The notes: generated by a model not told the origin, from the letters alone. 32,780 bases of DNA from Chloroflexota bacterium (GCA_002746795.1 PDQY01000044.1:1-32780), one strand, 5' to 3'. Positions 1 to 7,186 are shown, counted from the stretch's first letter. A program made the numbers and translations.

Positions 1-1
1 A

Positions 2-436
2 TATGTTCACCGAGCCGGTCGCACCGGGCGAGCAGGTGAAACGGGCATTGCCATCATTTTCACCGGGGATTTTAACGAGTTGGTACGTCTCAAGCGCATT
101 CGGGAACGGTACAGCATTGACATGGAAGAACGGCCGTTACCCACCGACGAAGATGTTACCGCAGTCATTAACCAACGCCTCACCGCCCTGCTTGAAAGCA
201 AGCGGCGCACCCGCAATAGTTTAGAACTAGAACGGATGCAGCGTTTCCTGCCTTTAGCTCAGGAAATGGTCGATAATGAAGAAAACCTCTCCATCATTGC
301 CATGCTGCTCGACGACATTTACCAACAATCACTACACGCCCCGCCACCCCAGCCCAAGGAAGACACGCACAAGCCGAAGCAGCAAAAGAAACGTCGCCAT
401 AGTCGCAGCCGCAGTCGGAATCGGCGGCGACGATGA
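2..436 (+). CDS. DEAD-box RNA helicase, C-terminal fragment
   Basis: The reading frame is open from base 2, so the gene begins left of the window. The first residues read YVHRAGRTGRAGETGIAIIF, which contains helicase motif VI (HRxGRxGR), the ATP-binding arginine-finger motif of DEAD-box RNA helicases. This motif ends the second RecA-like domain. About 100 residues follow, including a helical stretch rich in charged residues, and the protein ends in a strongly basic tail (KKRRHSRSRSRNRRRR) of the kind that adds non-specific RNA affinity. The role inferred is ATP-dependent RNA duplex unwinding in ribosome assembly or RNA decay. Only the last 144 codons are visible, so the subfamily cannot be named. 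One AACGGCCGTT palindrome lies at 129-138, read as E-R-P-L. Confidence 0.88.
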   Translation, partial: YVHRAGRTGRAGETGIAIIFTGDFNELVRLKRIRERYSIDMEERPLPTDEDVTAVINQRLTALLESKRRTRNSLELERMQRFLPLAQEMVDNEENLSIIAMLLDDIYQQSLHAPPPQPKEDTHKPKQQKKRRHSRSRSRNRRRR

Positions 437-522
437 TATCAGACTATCCAAATATCAGGTTCCTGACCCGCCGCCGCACAGCCAAGGGGCACGAGTTCCA
501 GGAAATTTGCCCCTGAAAAACA

Positions 523-545
523 GGGACTGATGTTTAGACAGTCAC
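523..545 (+). repeat. Copy 1 of a short dispersed sequence (ATGTTTAGACaGTCAC)
   Basis: The core ATGTTTAGACAGTCAC, preceded by GGGACTG, recurs with few changes at 1274-1297, preceded by GGGAACTA. Both copies are intergenic and on the same strand, about 750 bp apart, and they flank the cyclophilin gene. The function is unknown. Confidence 0.5.
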
Positions 546-552
546 TTTGCGA

Positions 553-581
553 TTGACAATTATGTAAGCAGTGGTCACAAT
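553..581 (+). promoter_or_regulatory. Predicted sigma-70-type promoter of the cyclophilin gene
   Basis: A perfect -35 box TTGACA (553-558) is followed after 17 nt by CACAAT (576-581), a 4/6 match to TATAAT. The start codon of the cyclophilin gene is 35 nt further on, with AAGGAG (604-609) between. This is a prediction from consensus only. Confidence 0.5.
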
Positions 582-615
582 TGAGGCCAATAATTTGTAA
601 ACCAAGGAGTTAAAG

Positions 616-1101
616 ATGAGCAAACAGTGGAATCAACCACCGACAATGCAAATTGATCCAGAAAAATCCTATACCGTCAACATGGAAACCAACAAAGGCG
701 TCATTACCATTGCCTTATTCCCCAAATACGCCCCGATCACCGTCAACAATTTCGTCTTCTTAGCGAATGATGGTTATTATGATGGTGTTACCTTCCATCG
801 TGTGATCAGCAATTTCATGATTCAAGGTGGTGATCCCACCGGCACGGGTCGTGGTGGGCCTGGATATCGCTTCCAAGATGAATTCAAGGGCAACCCCCTT
901 CGTCATGATGGCCCCGGTGTGCTTTCAATGGCAAATGCTGGCCCCGGAACCAATGGTAGCCAGTTCTTCATCACCCATTCTGCCCAGCCGCACTTAGACA
1001 ACCGCCACACCGTTTTCGGAAAAGTGGTTGACGGACAAGATGTAGTCAATGCGATTCGTCAAGGCGACGTGATGTCAAAAGTGGAGATAATCGAGTCGTA
1101 G
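616..1101 (+). CDS. Cyclophilin-type peptidyl-prolyl cis-trans isomerase
   Basis: This 161-residue single-domain cyclophilin catalyses cis-trans isomerisation of X-Pro peptide bonds during protein folding. No signal peptide is seen, so it is probably cytoplasmic. Active-site residues are present: R62 in FHRVI, F67 and Q70 in FMIQGGD, the NGSQFFIT strand, and H131 in the HTVFG segment. The position of the cyclosporin-contacting Trp of human CypA is His126 (QPHLDNR), as in many bacterial enzymes. The ATG at 616 has an AAGGAG six bases upstream. The gene is monocistronic, between a predicted promoter and a strong terminator. Confidence 0.94.
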   Translation: MSKQWNQPPTMQIDPEKSYTVNMETNKGVITIALFPKYAPITVNNFVFLANDGYYDGVTFHRVISNFMIQGGDPTGTGRGGPGYRFQDEFKGNPLRHDGPGVLSMANAGPGTNGSQFFITHSAQPHLDNRHTVFGKVVDGQDVVNAIRQGDVMSKVEIIES

Positions 1102-1150
1102 AAATAGAAGGCATTCCAGCCTGGTTTGTATCCAGAATAATTCAAAACTA

Positions 1151-1190
1151 AAAAAAGCGTGTGCTTAAATTCTAGCACACGTCTTTTTTA
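1151..1190. terminator. Two-way rho-independent terminator
   Basis: The stem GCGTGTGC (1157-1164) pairs with GCACACGT (1175-1182) around a 10-nt loop. A T6 run follows on the plus strand, and an A6 run precedes it, which reads as T6 on the minus strand. It can therefore end both the cyclophilin transcript and the convergent response-regulator transcript. Confidence 0.88.
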
Positions 1191-1273
1191 TACCTGGATG
1201 GGTTAAGTGCGTATCCATACATAAGTGACAGCATTGATGGATGCACTTTAAGTGACCTCTCCCCATGACAAAC

Positions 1274-1297
1274 GGGAACTAATGTTTAGACGGTCAC
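1274..1297 (+). repeat. Copy 2 of the short dispersed sequence (ATGTTTAGACgGTCAC)
   Basis: This repeats the sequence at 523-545 with a small number of differences. It lies just downstream of the stop codon of the minus-strand response regulator. Confidence 0.5.
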
Positions 1298-1303
1298 CAC
1301 GCT

Positions 1304-2008
1304 TTAATGCAAGCGGAAGATATAACCTGCACCGCGCTTGGACACAATGTAGGGTTCTTGTGAATTGTTATCGATTTTCCGACGTAGGCGGTGCATATGC
1401 ACATGCAAACGATCTTCAAACACAATTTCTTGTGGCCAGATACGACGCAAAATATATTGAGGGTTCACTGGTGTACCAGCTTGTCTCATAAGCACATAAA
1501 GTAATTTGGTCTCAATGGGCGTTAGGGAAACTGGTTTGCCGTTAATTTTTACTGTTTGTTCAGCAAAGTTGATCGTGAGATGTTCATCCACAAGCATATT
1601 AAAGGTTTTCGCAGCCGCCACTGGTTCAAAGCGAGACAACACACGACGTATTCGCGCCACTAACACTTCTGGACTAAACGGTTTGCGTACAAAATCTTCA
1701 CAATAATCTTCTAGACATTTTTCGATGATGGTTTCATCATAAACGGCCGTTAACATCACTATCGGCAAATCGCTGAAAGAGAGAACCCGTTTGCAAAACT
1801 CCATCCCATTCATGCCCAGATCCATATAGTAGTCAACCACAGCCAGATCCGGCAATCCCTGTGTGCGAATCAATTCCAGCCCCTCTTCCCCTGAATAAGC
1901 TGCCTGCACTTCAAAGCCAGCGTTTTTCAAAGCATGGCTCAAAATTCGCACAGTGTACTCATGATCATCAATGATCAAAATGGTTTGCTTTTTTATACCC
2001 GGTTCCAT
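1304..2008 (-). CDS. OmpR/PhoB-family response regulator (orphan)
   Basis: This 234-residue two-domain response regulator has an N-terminal receiver domain (about 8-120) with the acidic pair D14/D15, phospho-acceptor D59 (AVVDYY), T87 (MLTAV) and K109 (RKPFSP). The C-terminal winged-helix domain (about 140-234) includes the RLHVHMHRLRRKI recognition helix and the GAGYIF hairpin. The longer frame starts 63 nt upstream, but the ATG at 2008 has a TAGGA ribosome site and begins the conserved receiver fold. No histidine kinase is adjacent, so the partner is unknown. An AACGGCCGTT palindrome lies at 1742-1751 and encodes the T-A-V that contains the conserved Thr87. Confidence 0.92.
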   Translation of the reverse strand: MEPGIKKQTILIIDDHEYTVRILSHALKNAGFEVQAAYSGEEGLELIRTQGLPDLAVVDYYMDLGMNGMEFCKRVLSFSDLPIVMLTAVYDETIIEKCLEDYCEDFVRKPFSPEVLVARIRRVLSRFEPVAAAKTFNMLVDEHLTINFAEQTVKINGKPVSLTPIETKLLYVLMRQAGTPVNPQYILRRIWPQEIVFEDRLHVHMHRLRRKIDNNSQEPYIVSKRGAGYIFRLH

Positions 2009-2242
2009 GTTTTTCCTACCTAAAATCCATTGGCGTTGCGTTTCTCTTTTAAGACGAATGTACAATAACATAAGAACTTCTGGCTAAATATTAGCTAGTT
2101 AACACCAAACTTGTTCACTTTTTTAGTCGATTGGCATAAACTGAGAACATCATCCCCCCTCAACTACTGGAGCATGAGTGTTGGCTCTCAACTCATAGCT
2201 GGTCTGAGGAAAATCGCTGACCATTGGTTGAGACTTACCTGA
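2009..2242. other. Intergenic region between the response regulator and the TetR gene, left part
   Basis: This AT-rich divergent intergenic region must hold the promoter of the minus-strand response regulator and part of the TetR promoter. I could not pick a convincing -35/-10 pair on either strand. No ORF or RNA gene is recognised. The right part holds a heptad repeat and an operator, listed separately. Confidence 0.5.
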
Positions 2243-2307
2243 ATGGTTAATGGTTAAAATCAACTATTTACCATTTGCCATTTACCATTTACAATTACCC
2301 ATTAACC
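2243..2307. repeat. Heptad hairpin element upstream of the TetR gene
   Basis: The left arm is ATGGTTA twice (2243-2256). The right arm is a run of 7-nt units TTACCAT, TTGCCAT, TTACCAT, TTACAAT, TACCCAT (2268-2302). The arms are approximately complementary, so the element can fold back. It ends directly before the operator at 2308. Confidence 0.75.
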
Positions 2308-2325
2308 AGACCGACTGGTCAGTCT
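2308..2325. promoter_or_regulatory. Predicted TetR-family operator
   Basis: AGACcGACtgGTCaGTCT is an 18-bp interrupted dyad in which only two symmetric pairs plus the centre break the match. Its core GACCGACTGGTC resembles known operators of TetR/FadR-type repressors. It ends 14 bp before the TetR start codon, which fits autoregulation. Because the TetR stop overlaps menF, it may also control the men genes. Confidence 0.65.
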
Positions 2326-2339
2326 AAAAGGAAGATAAT

Positions 2340-2942
2340 ATGACAGACTCCACAACCAGAAACCCCGAAAGCACCCGTGGTCGCATCCTCGATGCTGCCC
2401 TCAACATCTTTTCAAGCAAAGGCTACTATGACACCCGCCTCGACGAAATCGTTGAAGAATCTCATACATCTAAGGGAGCCATCTACTTCCACTTCCCCAA
2501 CAAAGAGCGCCTATTTTTAGCATTGGTAGACCAGTTTGCAGATTTGCTAGAACGGCGCGTTGTCGAAGCCATCGAACCAGAAGAAAAAGGGATAGCACGG
2601 GTGCGTGTGGCCCTAAAAACAACGCTAGATACGTTCGGCAAATACCGCCGTCCTGCCAAAATTTTGCTCGTGCAAGCGGTGGGTCTGGGGGCGCCCTTCG
2701 AGAACAAACGCAATGAAGTCACCGACCGCTTCGCCCAACTCATCGAAACCTATCTCCAAGAAGCTGTCGAAGTCGGTGACATCGCACCCACTGACACAGA
2801 GGTGGTAGCTCACGCCTGGATGGGTGCCATCTACGCCTTAATCATCCGCTGGGTCTACACCGGCGAACCAACATCGGAACGCATTATGTCAACACTTTTG
2901 CCTGTTTTATTGCGCAGTGTGGGGTTTGAAGATCGTGAATAA
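2340..2942 (+). CDS. TetR/AcrR-family transcriptional regulator
   Basis: This 200-residue regulator has an N-terminal TetR helix-turn-helix (about 14-60: RILDAALNIFSSKGY, then TSKGAIYFHFPNKERL, the usual recognition-helix signature) and an all-helical ligand-binding C-terminal domain. The ligand cannot be read from the sequence. Family members near acyl-CoA or quinone genes often sense CoA thioesters or hydrophobic compounds. The ATG at 2340 has AAGGAAG upstream. The stop codon TAA overlaps the proposed GTG start of menF (GTGAATAA, 2935-2942), so the two are probably translationally coupled, and the regulator is likely to act on its own operon through the dyad at 2308-2325. Confidence 0.92.
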   Translation: MTDSTTRNPESTRGRILDAALNIFSSKGYYDTRLDEIVEESHTSKGAIYFHFPNKERLFLALVDQFADLLERRVVEAIEPEEKGIARVRVALKTTLDTFGKYRRPAKILLVQAVGLGAPFENKRNEVTDRFAQLIETYLQEAVEVGDIAPTDTEVVAHAWMGAIYALIIRWVYTGEPTSERIMSTLLPVLLRSVGFEDRE

Positions 2943-4377
2943 TCAAAAATCAAAGATTGATAATTGGGCAGATTCTACGACCGCACAATCCTCAACCTGC
3001 AATCTGCAATCGTTAAGCGAGCAACGCCTCGTCTCCTACAGCCTGCCTATCGCCCACATTTCTGCCATGGATTTTCTGCATCATGCGCAAGGACAGGAGC
3101 GTTTCTTTTGGGAGGATGTACGCGACCATATTGTGTTTGCAGGTTTTGGTGCTGCAGCGAACCTGATGGCTTGGGGAAACGGCCGTTATCACTCCATCCA
3201 GCAGCAGGCAGAAACCTTGTTCACAGACGCCATCTTACTCAACGACGTGCCCGATCTGGCCAAGCCCCGTCTCTTTGGCGGGTTTGCCTTCCGCGACGAC
3301 TTCCTGCCCGACAACACTTGGGCAGCCTTCCATCCTGCTCACTTCATCCTGCCCCACTACCAATTCGTGCAACTCAGCGGCGAAACCTGGCTCACCATCA
3401 ACGCCCTCATCCCCCTCGCCGACGACCCGGAACACAGCCTGCCCATTTTGCGAGAAGCATTGGAAACAAGATGTTCCGTTTTGTCAAAGATTAAAGATTT
3501 AAGATCAAAGAACAGCGCTCAATCGTCAATCTTTCATCTTCAATCTTTATCATACCCCATGTCCCAGCAAGAATGGTCACATCTCATCAACCAGGCACGC
3601 CACGACATCGAATCAACTGAGTTAAAAAAAGTGGTGCTGGCTCGGGTATGTGAGGCAAAATTCGACCAGCGCATCAACATCGAAGAAGCGCTAGCCTTCC
3701 TCAACAAACAATATGCGGACTGCTACCGTTTCATTTTTGAGCCACGGCCGTTTCACTCATTTTTTGGTGCCACCCCAGAACTATTGGCAAAGGTATCAGG
3801 AACCAAACTGACAACCATGAGCCTGGCTGGTTCCATCGCCCGCAGTGACGATCCACTGGAAGACGCCTTCCTTGGCCAATCCCTGTTAGAAAGTGCCAAA
3901 GATCGCCATGAACACGAACTTGTCGTGATGTCCATTCTTAGCCGATTGGCACCGCTTACCAGCCAGTTAGAAATTTCGCCGCAGCCCGGCGTTTACAAAC
4001 TGAGCAATATCCAACACCTATTCACACCAATCCGCGCCACATTAACCAGGGCGAGCGGCATTTTGCCACTGGTAGCAGCGCTGCATCCCACCCCTGCCCT
4101 CGGTGGCTCTCCCCGCGACATCGCCATGACCTTCATTCGCCAAACCGAACCAGTGCCGCGTGGCTGGTATGCTGCCCCTGTCGGCTGGATCGACTACAAA
4201 CTAGATGGTGCCTTCGCCGTTGCCATCCGTTCTGCTGTCACCCAAGAGCGCCGCGCCTGGCTGTATGCAGGAGCAGGAATTGTGCGGGATTCTGTGCCGG
4301 AAAAGGAATGGGCGGAAACGGAGCTAAAGTTCAGGCCAATGCAACAGGCCTTGAGAATTGTGAATGGGGAATGGTGA
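2935..4377 (+). CDS. menF: Isochorismate synthase (menaquinone pathway)
   Basis: This enzyme converts chorismate to isochorismate, the first committed menaquinone step. The C-terminal half is a typical chorismate-binding domain, with KKVVLARV (catalytic lysine region), FFGATPELLA, HPTPALGGSPRDIA and YAGAGIVRDSVPEKEW. The GTG at 2935 gives 480 residues and overlaps the TetR stop; another GTG lies at 2917. Residues before LVSYSLPI are encoded by a heptad repeat, and a second heptad element (3486-3553) inserts SKIKDLRSK...HLQSLSY between the N-terminal and catalytic parts. The last residues (RIVNGEW) and the stop codon come from a third heptad array. The conserved motifs are intact, so the enzyme is expected to work. 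Confidence 0.92.
   Translation: MNNQKSKIDNWADSTTAQSSTCNLQSLSEQRLVSYSLPIAHISAMDFLHHAQGQERFFWEDVRDHIVFAGFGAAANLMAWGNGRYHSIQQQAETLFTDAILLNDVPDLAKPRLFGGFAFRDDFLPDNTWAAFHPAHFILPHYQFVQLSGETWLTINALIPLADDPEHSLPILREALETRCSVLSKIKDLRSKNSAQSSIFHLQSLSYPMSQQEWSHLINQARHDIESTELKKVVLARVCEAKFDQRINIEEALAFLNKQYADCYRFIFEPRPFHSFFGATPELLAKVSGTKLTTMSLAGSIARSDDPLEDAFLGQSLLESAKDRHEHELVVMSILSRLAPLTSQLEISPQPGVYKLSNIQHLFTPIRATLTRASGILPLVAALHPTPALGGSPRDIAMTFIRQTEPVPRGWYAAPVGWIDYKLDGAFAVAIRSAVTQERRAWLYAGAGIVRDSVPEKEWAETELKFRPMQQALRIVNGEW
2941..3012. repeat. Heptad hairpin element covering the start of menF
   Basis: The left-arm units are AATCAAA, AATCAAA, GATTGAT and AATTGGG (2941-2968). The right-arm units are ACAATCC, TCAACCT, GCAATCT and GCAATCG (2985-3012). 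The element begins at the TetR stop and encodes the first 20-odd residues of the menF product. Confidence 0.75.
3486..3553. repeat. Heptad hairpin element inserted in frame within menF
   Basis: Purine-rich units AAAGATT, AAAGATT, TAAGATC, AAAGAAC (3486-3513) are followed by pyrimidine-rich units TCAATCG, TCAATCT, TTCATCT, TCAATCT, TTATCAT (3519-3553). The two arms are imperfectly complementary. The encoded peptide is low in complexity and lies between conserved parts of isochorismate synthase. Confidence 0.8.
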
Positions 4378-4460
4378 ATGGTGAATTGTGAATGGTGAAT
4401 TGTGAATTGTGAATTGTGAAGTTTGAATTGTGAATTGTGAATGGTGAATTGTGAAGTTGT
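4362..4460. repeat. Heptad array, units GTGAATT/GTGAATG (inverted partner of 5219-5305)
   Basis: About 13 tandem 7-nt units of GTGAATT, GTGAATG and variants run from the end of menF to just before the four-helix-bundle gene. The segment beginning GAAGTTTGAATTG (4418) and ending GTGAAGTTG (4460) is the reverse complement of the array that opens menD, including the non-repeat edges, but with fewer units. The array supplies the menF stop codon. Confidence 0.85.
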
Positions 4461-4485
4461 ATGTATGTCACAGGAGGAGATACGA

Positions 4486-4842
4486 ATGGCAAAAGGTGAT
4501 GATATTGAGGAAAGATTAGTGGAATTTGCTATATCCATTATTGACATGACGGATAAACTGCCGAATACACGAGCAGGAAATCATTTAGCAGGGCAACTAC
4601 TCCGCAGTGGCACAAGTCCGGCAGCGAATTATGCAGAAGCACGTGGGGCAGAAAGTCAAAAAGATTTTATTCACAAACTGAGAATATGCGCTAAAGAACT
4701 CAATGAATCCCGCGTTTGGTTAAATATTATTGGCAGAGCAAAACTCGGGCCAAGAGATGATGTTGTTAATGTTTATCGTGAATGTGATGAACTTTGTCGC
4801 ATCATCAACAGCAGCGTAAAAACCGCCAAATCAAAACTATAA
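4486..4842 (+). CDS. Four-helix-bundle protein (23S rRNA intervening-sequence/Avd-like family)
   Basis: This 118-residue protein is predicted to be all-helical. Its sequence features are SGTSPAANYAEARGAES, KDFIHKLRICAKELNESRVWL and a C-terminal RIINSSVKTAKSKL. These match the S23/four-helix-bundle family (TIGR02436/PF05635), known from 23S rRNA intervening sequences and related to the Avd accessory protein of diversity-generating retroelements. The molecular function of stand-alone members is unclear. Earlier in-frame starts exist, but the ATG at 4486 has a near-perfect AGGAGGAGA (4472-4480). The gene interrupts the men operon, is flanked by inverted heptad arrays, and its 3' end is the first unit of a 72-bp tandem array. 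No reverse transcriptase or variable repeat is present nearby. Confidence 0.85.
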   Translation: MAKGDDIEERLVEFAISIIDMTDKLPNTRAGNHLAGQLLRSGTSPAANYAEARGAESQKDFIHKLRICAKELNESRVWLNIIGRAKLGPRDDVVNVYRECDELCRIINSSVKTAKSKL

Positions 4843-5200
4843 AACAGCGCGACAAACAGCAAGACTTTCACACCTTACAATTCGAGTGTAAAAACCATTG
4901 AAGCAAAACTATAAAGCAGCACAGCAAACAGCAAGACTTTCACAATATACAATTCAAGTGTAAAAACCGCCGAAGCAAAACCATAAAGCGGCACAGCAAA
5001 CAGCAAGGTTTTCACACCTTACAATTCGAGTGCAAAAACCACTGAAGCAAAACCATAAAGCAGCACAGCAAACAGCAAGGTTTTCACACCTTACAATTCA
5101 AGTGTAAAAACCACTGAAACAAAACCATAAAACAGCACAGCAAACAGCAAGACTTTCACACCTTACAATTCGAGTGCAAAAACCACAAAAAAACTATAAG
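4816..5200 (+). repeat. 72-bp tandem repeat array, five units plus a partial
   Basis: Units start with GTAAAAACC (or GCAAAAACC) at 4816, 4888, 4960, 5032, 5104 and 5176, a constant 72-bp period with roughly 90% identity. The first unit includes the last codons and the stop of the four-helix-bundle gene, so the array looks like repeated duplication of that gene's 3' end. Each unit boundary can fold as GGTTTTCACAC...GTGTAAAAACC or a weaker variant. There are no unique spacers. Every unit carries the in-frame stop equivalent, so no protein repeat results. The array fills the 368-bp gap before menD. Confidence 0.92.
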
Positions 5201-5210
5201 GCAACACCCA

Positions 5211-7148
5211 ATGGCAAACCAACTTCACAATTCACAATTCACAATTCACAATTCACAATTCACAATTCACAATTCACAATTCACAATTCACAATTCAAAC
5301 TTCCCCCTTCCAAACATCCGAGATGCAAAACTATTTACCGATGCCCTCATTTCCGCCGGCTTAACGGCCGTTATCATCTCCCCTGGCTCTCGTTCCACCC
5401 CACTCACCCTGGCATTCGCCGCTCAAGACAAAATTAAAATCTACCGCCACCTCGACGAACGAAGCGCCGGTTTCTTCGCCTTAGGCCTAGCTGCCGCCAT
5501 CGACAAACCGACAGCCCTCGTCTGCACTTCAGGAACGGCCGTTGCTAATTACCATCCCGCTATCATCGAAGCCCACATGTCCCAAGTGCCGCTGCTCATT
5601 CTCACCGCCGACCGTCCGCACGAGCTGCGCCATTCCGGTGCTAACCAAACCATCGACCAGGTCAAAATCTTCGGCGACCACGTATTGTGGGCAGTCGATA
5701 TGCCCATCCCGCAAACAGACACTCCTGAAGCGGCACTAAGAAATGTGCAGACAACGGCCGTTCGTGCCTACGCCACCGCCAATGGCCTGCGTAAAGGCCC
5801 CGTGCACATCAACTTCCCATTCCGCAAACCCTTAGAACCAGCGCACAGTGAAGAGAGAGCAGCAAACAGTGAACCGACTCCTGATCCCCAGCGGCTGATG
5901 ACCGATCACGGTTCACTCATCCTCACGCGCAGCCAACAAGAACACCTCACCAACCTGATCAACCAATACGAGCAGGGGCTGATTATTTGTGGACCGCGTT
6001 GTCCGGGCGGCAACTTTGCCCAGGCAGTGACCGGCCTATCGCAAGTCAGCGGTTATCCAATTTTGGCCGATGCCCTGTCAGGCGTTCGTTTTGGGCTACA
6101 CAGCAACGGCACAGTCATTTCTGGCGGCTACGAAACATACTTGCAGCCAACAGCCCTCAGCATGTCTGCCGATGAAGCTGCGCAAACCACACATAAACCC
6201 TCAGGATTTCCGGCAGCACCTGATATAGTCATTCGCTTTGGTGCCGTTCCCACCTCCAAATGGCTCAACAACTACCTGGCTCACACCGACATTCCACACC
6301 GCATCCACATCCGCGAAAGCGGCGTATGGGCCGACGACAGCCACCAAACCACTCATTTCATCCAGGCCAATGCAGAGCAAGCCTGCTACCAACTCGCTCA
6401 AAAAGTGACACCCCGCTTATCTTCTGCCTGGCTGACAAAAGTACATGAAACAGAAACAGCCGTGTGGCACTCCATAGACAAAAATTTAACCGCAAATCTC
6501 ACAGATTACACCGATTTCATGGCGATCATGGATAGTGTAGACCTGATGCCCGCAAACGGCCGTTTATTTGTGGGTAACAGCTTGTCCGTGCGTCACCTCG
6601 ACCAATTCGCCCGTCCCAGCCAAACCCCTCTAAATGTCTATGCGAATCGCGGCGCATCCGGCATTGATGGCAACATCTCCACCGCCCTGGGTTTCGGCGC
6701 TGCCAACCACTCCCCTCTGGTCGCCATCATGGGCGACATCACCTTTTACCATGATATGAACGGATTGCTCATGCTAAAGGGTCAAGGCAACAAGCAGCAA
6801 GCAGAAAAAAACCTTCACCCTGCCCCATTCCCAGTTCCCTACTCCTTATTCCCACCCACCACAATTATCGTAATCAACAACAACGCCGGCGCCATCTTCC
6901 ACCGCCTGCCCATCTCCCAATTTGAGCCACCCTTCACGACCCTGTTCCTCACACCCCACAACCTCGATTTTGAGCATGCCGCCCAGCTTTACGACCTGGA
7001 TTTTGTGCGCGTGACCGACCGGGAAACATTCCGACAAACATTAGGCGAATCCATGTATAATCCGGTGCCAACACTCATTGAAATTGTAACAAACGGCCGT
7101 TCCGACCATGAACGCCGCCAAAAACTGATAAAAATGGTTAATGGTTAA
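5211..7148 (+). CDS. menD: 2-succinyl-5-enolpyruvyl-6-hydroxy-3-cyclohexene-1-carboxylate synthase
   Basis: This thiamine-diphosphate enzyme joins isochorismate and 2-oxoglutarate (SEPHCHC synthase). Conserved features are ISPGSRSTPLTLAF, SGTAVANYHPAIIEA, TADRPHELRHSGANQTIDQ (Pyr domain), ANRGASGIDGNISTALG, and the ThDP/Mg motif GDITFYHDMNG...INNNAGAIFH. The only in-frame ATG before the conserved region is 5211, with a weak AAGG upstream. Residues 5-30 are a periodic HNSQFTI repeat encoded by ten perfect TTCACAA heptamers. Low-complexity inserts encoded by heptad units occur at 5844-5878 (SEERAANSE) and 6783-6857 (KQQAEKNLHPAPFPVPYSLFPP), the latter just before the INNNAG motif. At 645 residues it is longer than the usual 550-600. 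Confidence 0.93.
   Translation: MANQLHNSQFTIHNSQFTIHNSQFTIHNSNFPLPNIRDAKLFTDALISAGLTAVIISPGSRSTPLTLAFAAQDKIKIYRHLDERSAGFFALGLAAAIDKPTALVCTSGTAVANYHPAIIEAHMSQVPLLILTADRPHELRHSGANQTIDQVKIFGDHVLWAVDMPIPQTDTPEAALRNVQTTAVRAYATANGLRKGPVHINFPFRKPLEPAHSEERAANSEPTPDPQRLMTDHGSLILTRSQQEHLTNLINQYEQGLIICGPRCPGGNFAQAVTGLSQVSGYPILADALSGVRFGLHSNGTVISGGYETYLQPTALSMSADEAAQTTHKPSGFPAAPDIVIRFGAVPTSKWLNNYLAHTDIPHRIHIRESGVWADDSHQTTHFIQANAEQACYQLAQKVTPRLSSAWLTKVHETETAVWHSIDKNLTANLTDYTDFMAIMDSVDLMPANGRLFVGNSLSVRHLDQFARPSQTPLNVYANRGASGIDGNISTALGFGAANHSPLVAIMGDITFYHDMNGLLMLKGQGNKQQAEKNLHPAPFPVPYSLFPPTTIIVINNNAGAIFHRLPISQFEPPFTTLFLTPHNLDFEHAAQLYDLDFVRVTDRETFRQTLGESMYNPVPTLIEIVTNGRSDHERRQKLIKMVNG
5219..5305. repeat. Heptad array: ten perfect TTCACAA units within the menD N-terminal coding region
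   Basis: Perfect tandem TTCACAA units run from 5224 to 5293 (10 x 7 nt), with edges CAAC on the left and TTCAAACTTC on the right. Because 7 is not a multiple of 3, only changes of three units keep the menD frame. The array is an inverted, expanded copy of the segment at 4418-4460. Confidence 0.95.
5844..5878. repeat. Possible short heptad insert in menD
   Basis: The units CACAGTG, AAGAGAG, AGCAGCA, AACAGTG and AACCGAC suggest a degenerate 7-nt period. The encoded peptide (EERAANSEP) lies in the linker between the first and middle domains of MenD. The pattern is weaker than in the other elements. Confidence 0.4.
6492..6517 (+). repeat. Dispersed phrase GCAAATCTC...GATTACAC, copy inside menD
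   Basis: This 26-nt stretch differs by about four bases from the intergenic copy at 19159-19184. In menD it encodes part of ANLTDYTDF, a non-conserved segment. Confidence 0.5.
6783..6857. repeat. Heptad element inserted in frame within the menD ThDP domain
   Basis: The left units are CAAGGCA, ACAAGCA and GCAAGCA (6783-6803). The right units are CCCATTC, CCAGTTC, CCTACTC, CTTATTC and CCACCCA (6824-6858). The encoded proline-rich insert sits between MLKGQG and TIIVINNNAG, which are normally close together in MenD. Confidence 0.7.
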
Positions 7149-7186
7149 TAATACATTCTCAGTTGTGATTGATTAAGGAGACACAC

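Noticed and set aside
485..514. Possible terminator of the helicase gene (AGGGGCA...TGCCCCT)
   Set aside because: The stem is perfect over 7 bp but has no T-tract after it, so I did not list it as a terminator.
4816..5200. Possible CRISPR array from regular repeats
   Set aside because: The 72-bp units are contiguous with no unique spacers, and no cas genes are present.
4486..5200. Possible diversity-generating retroelement, because the four-helix-bundle family includes Avd
   Set aside because: There is no reverse transcriptase, template repeat or variable-repeat target gene in the window.
4816..5200. Possible integron attC array, because each unit has imperfect inverted arms
   Set aside because: There is no integrase, no different cassette between units, and I see no attC core-site sequence.
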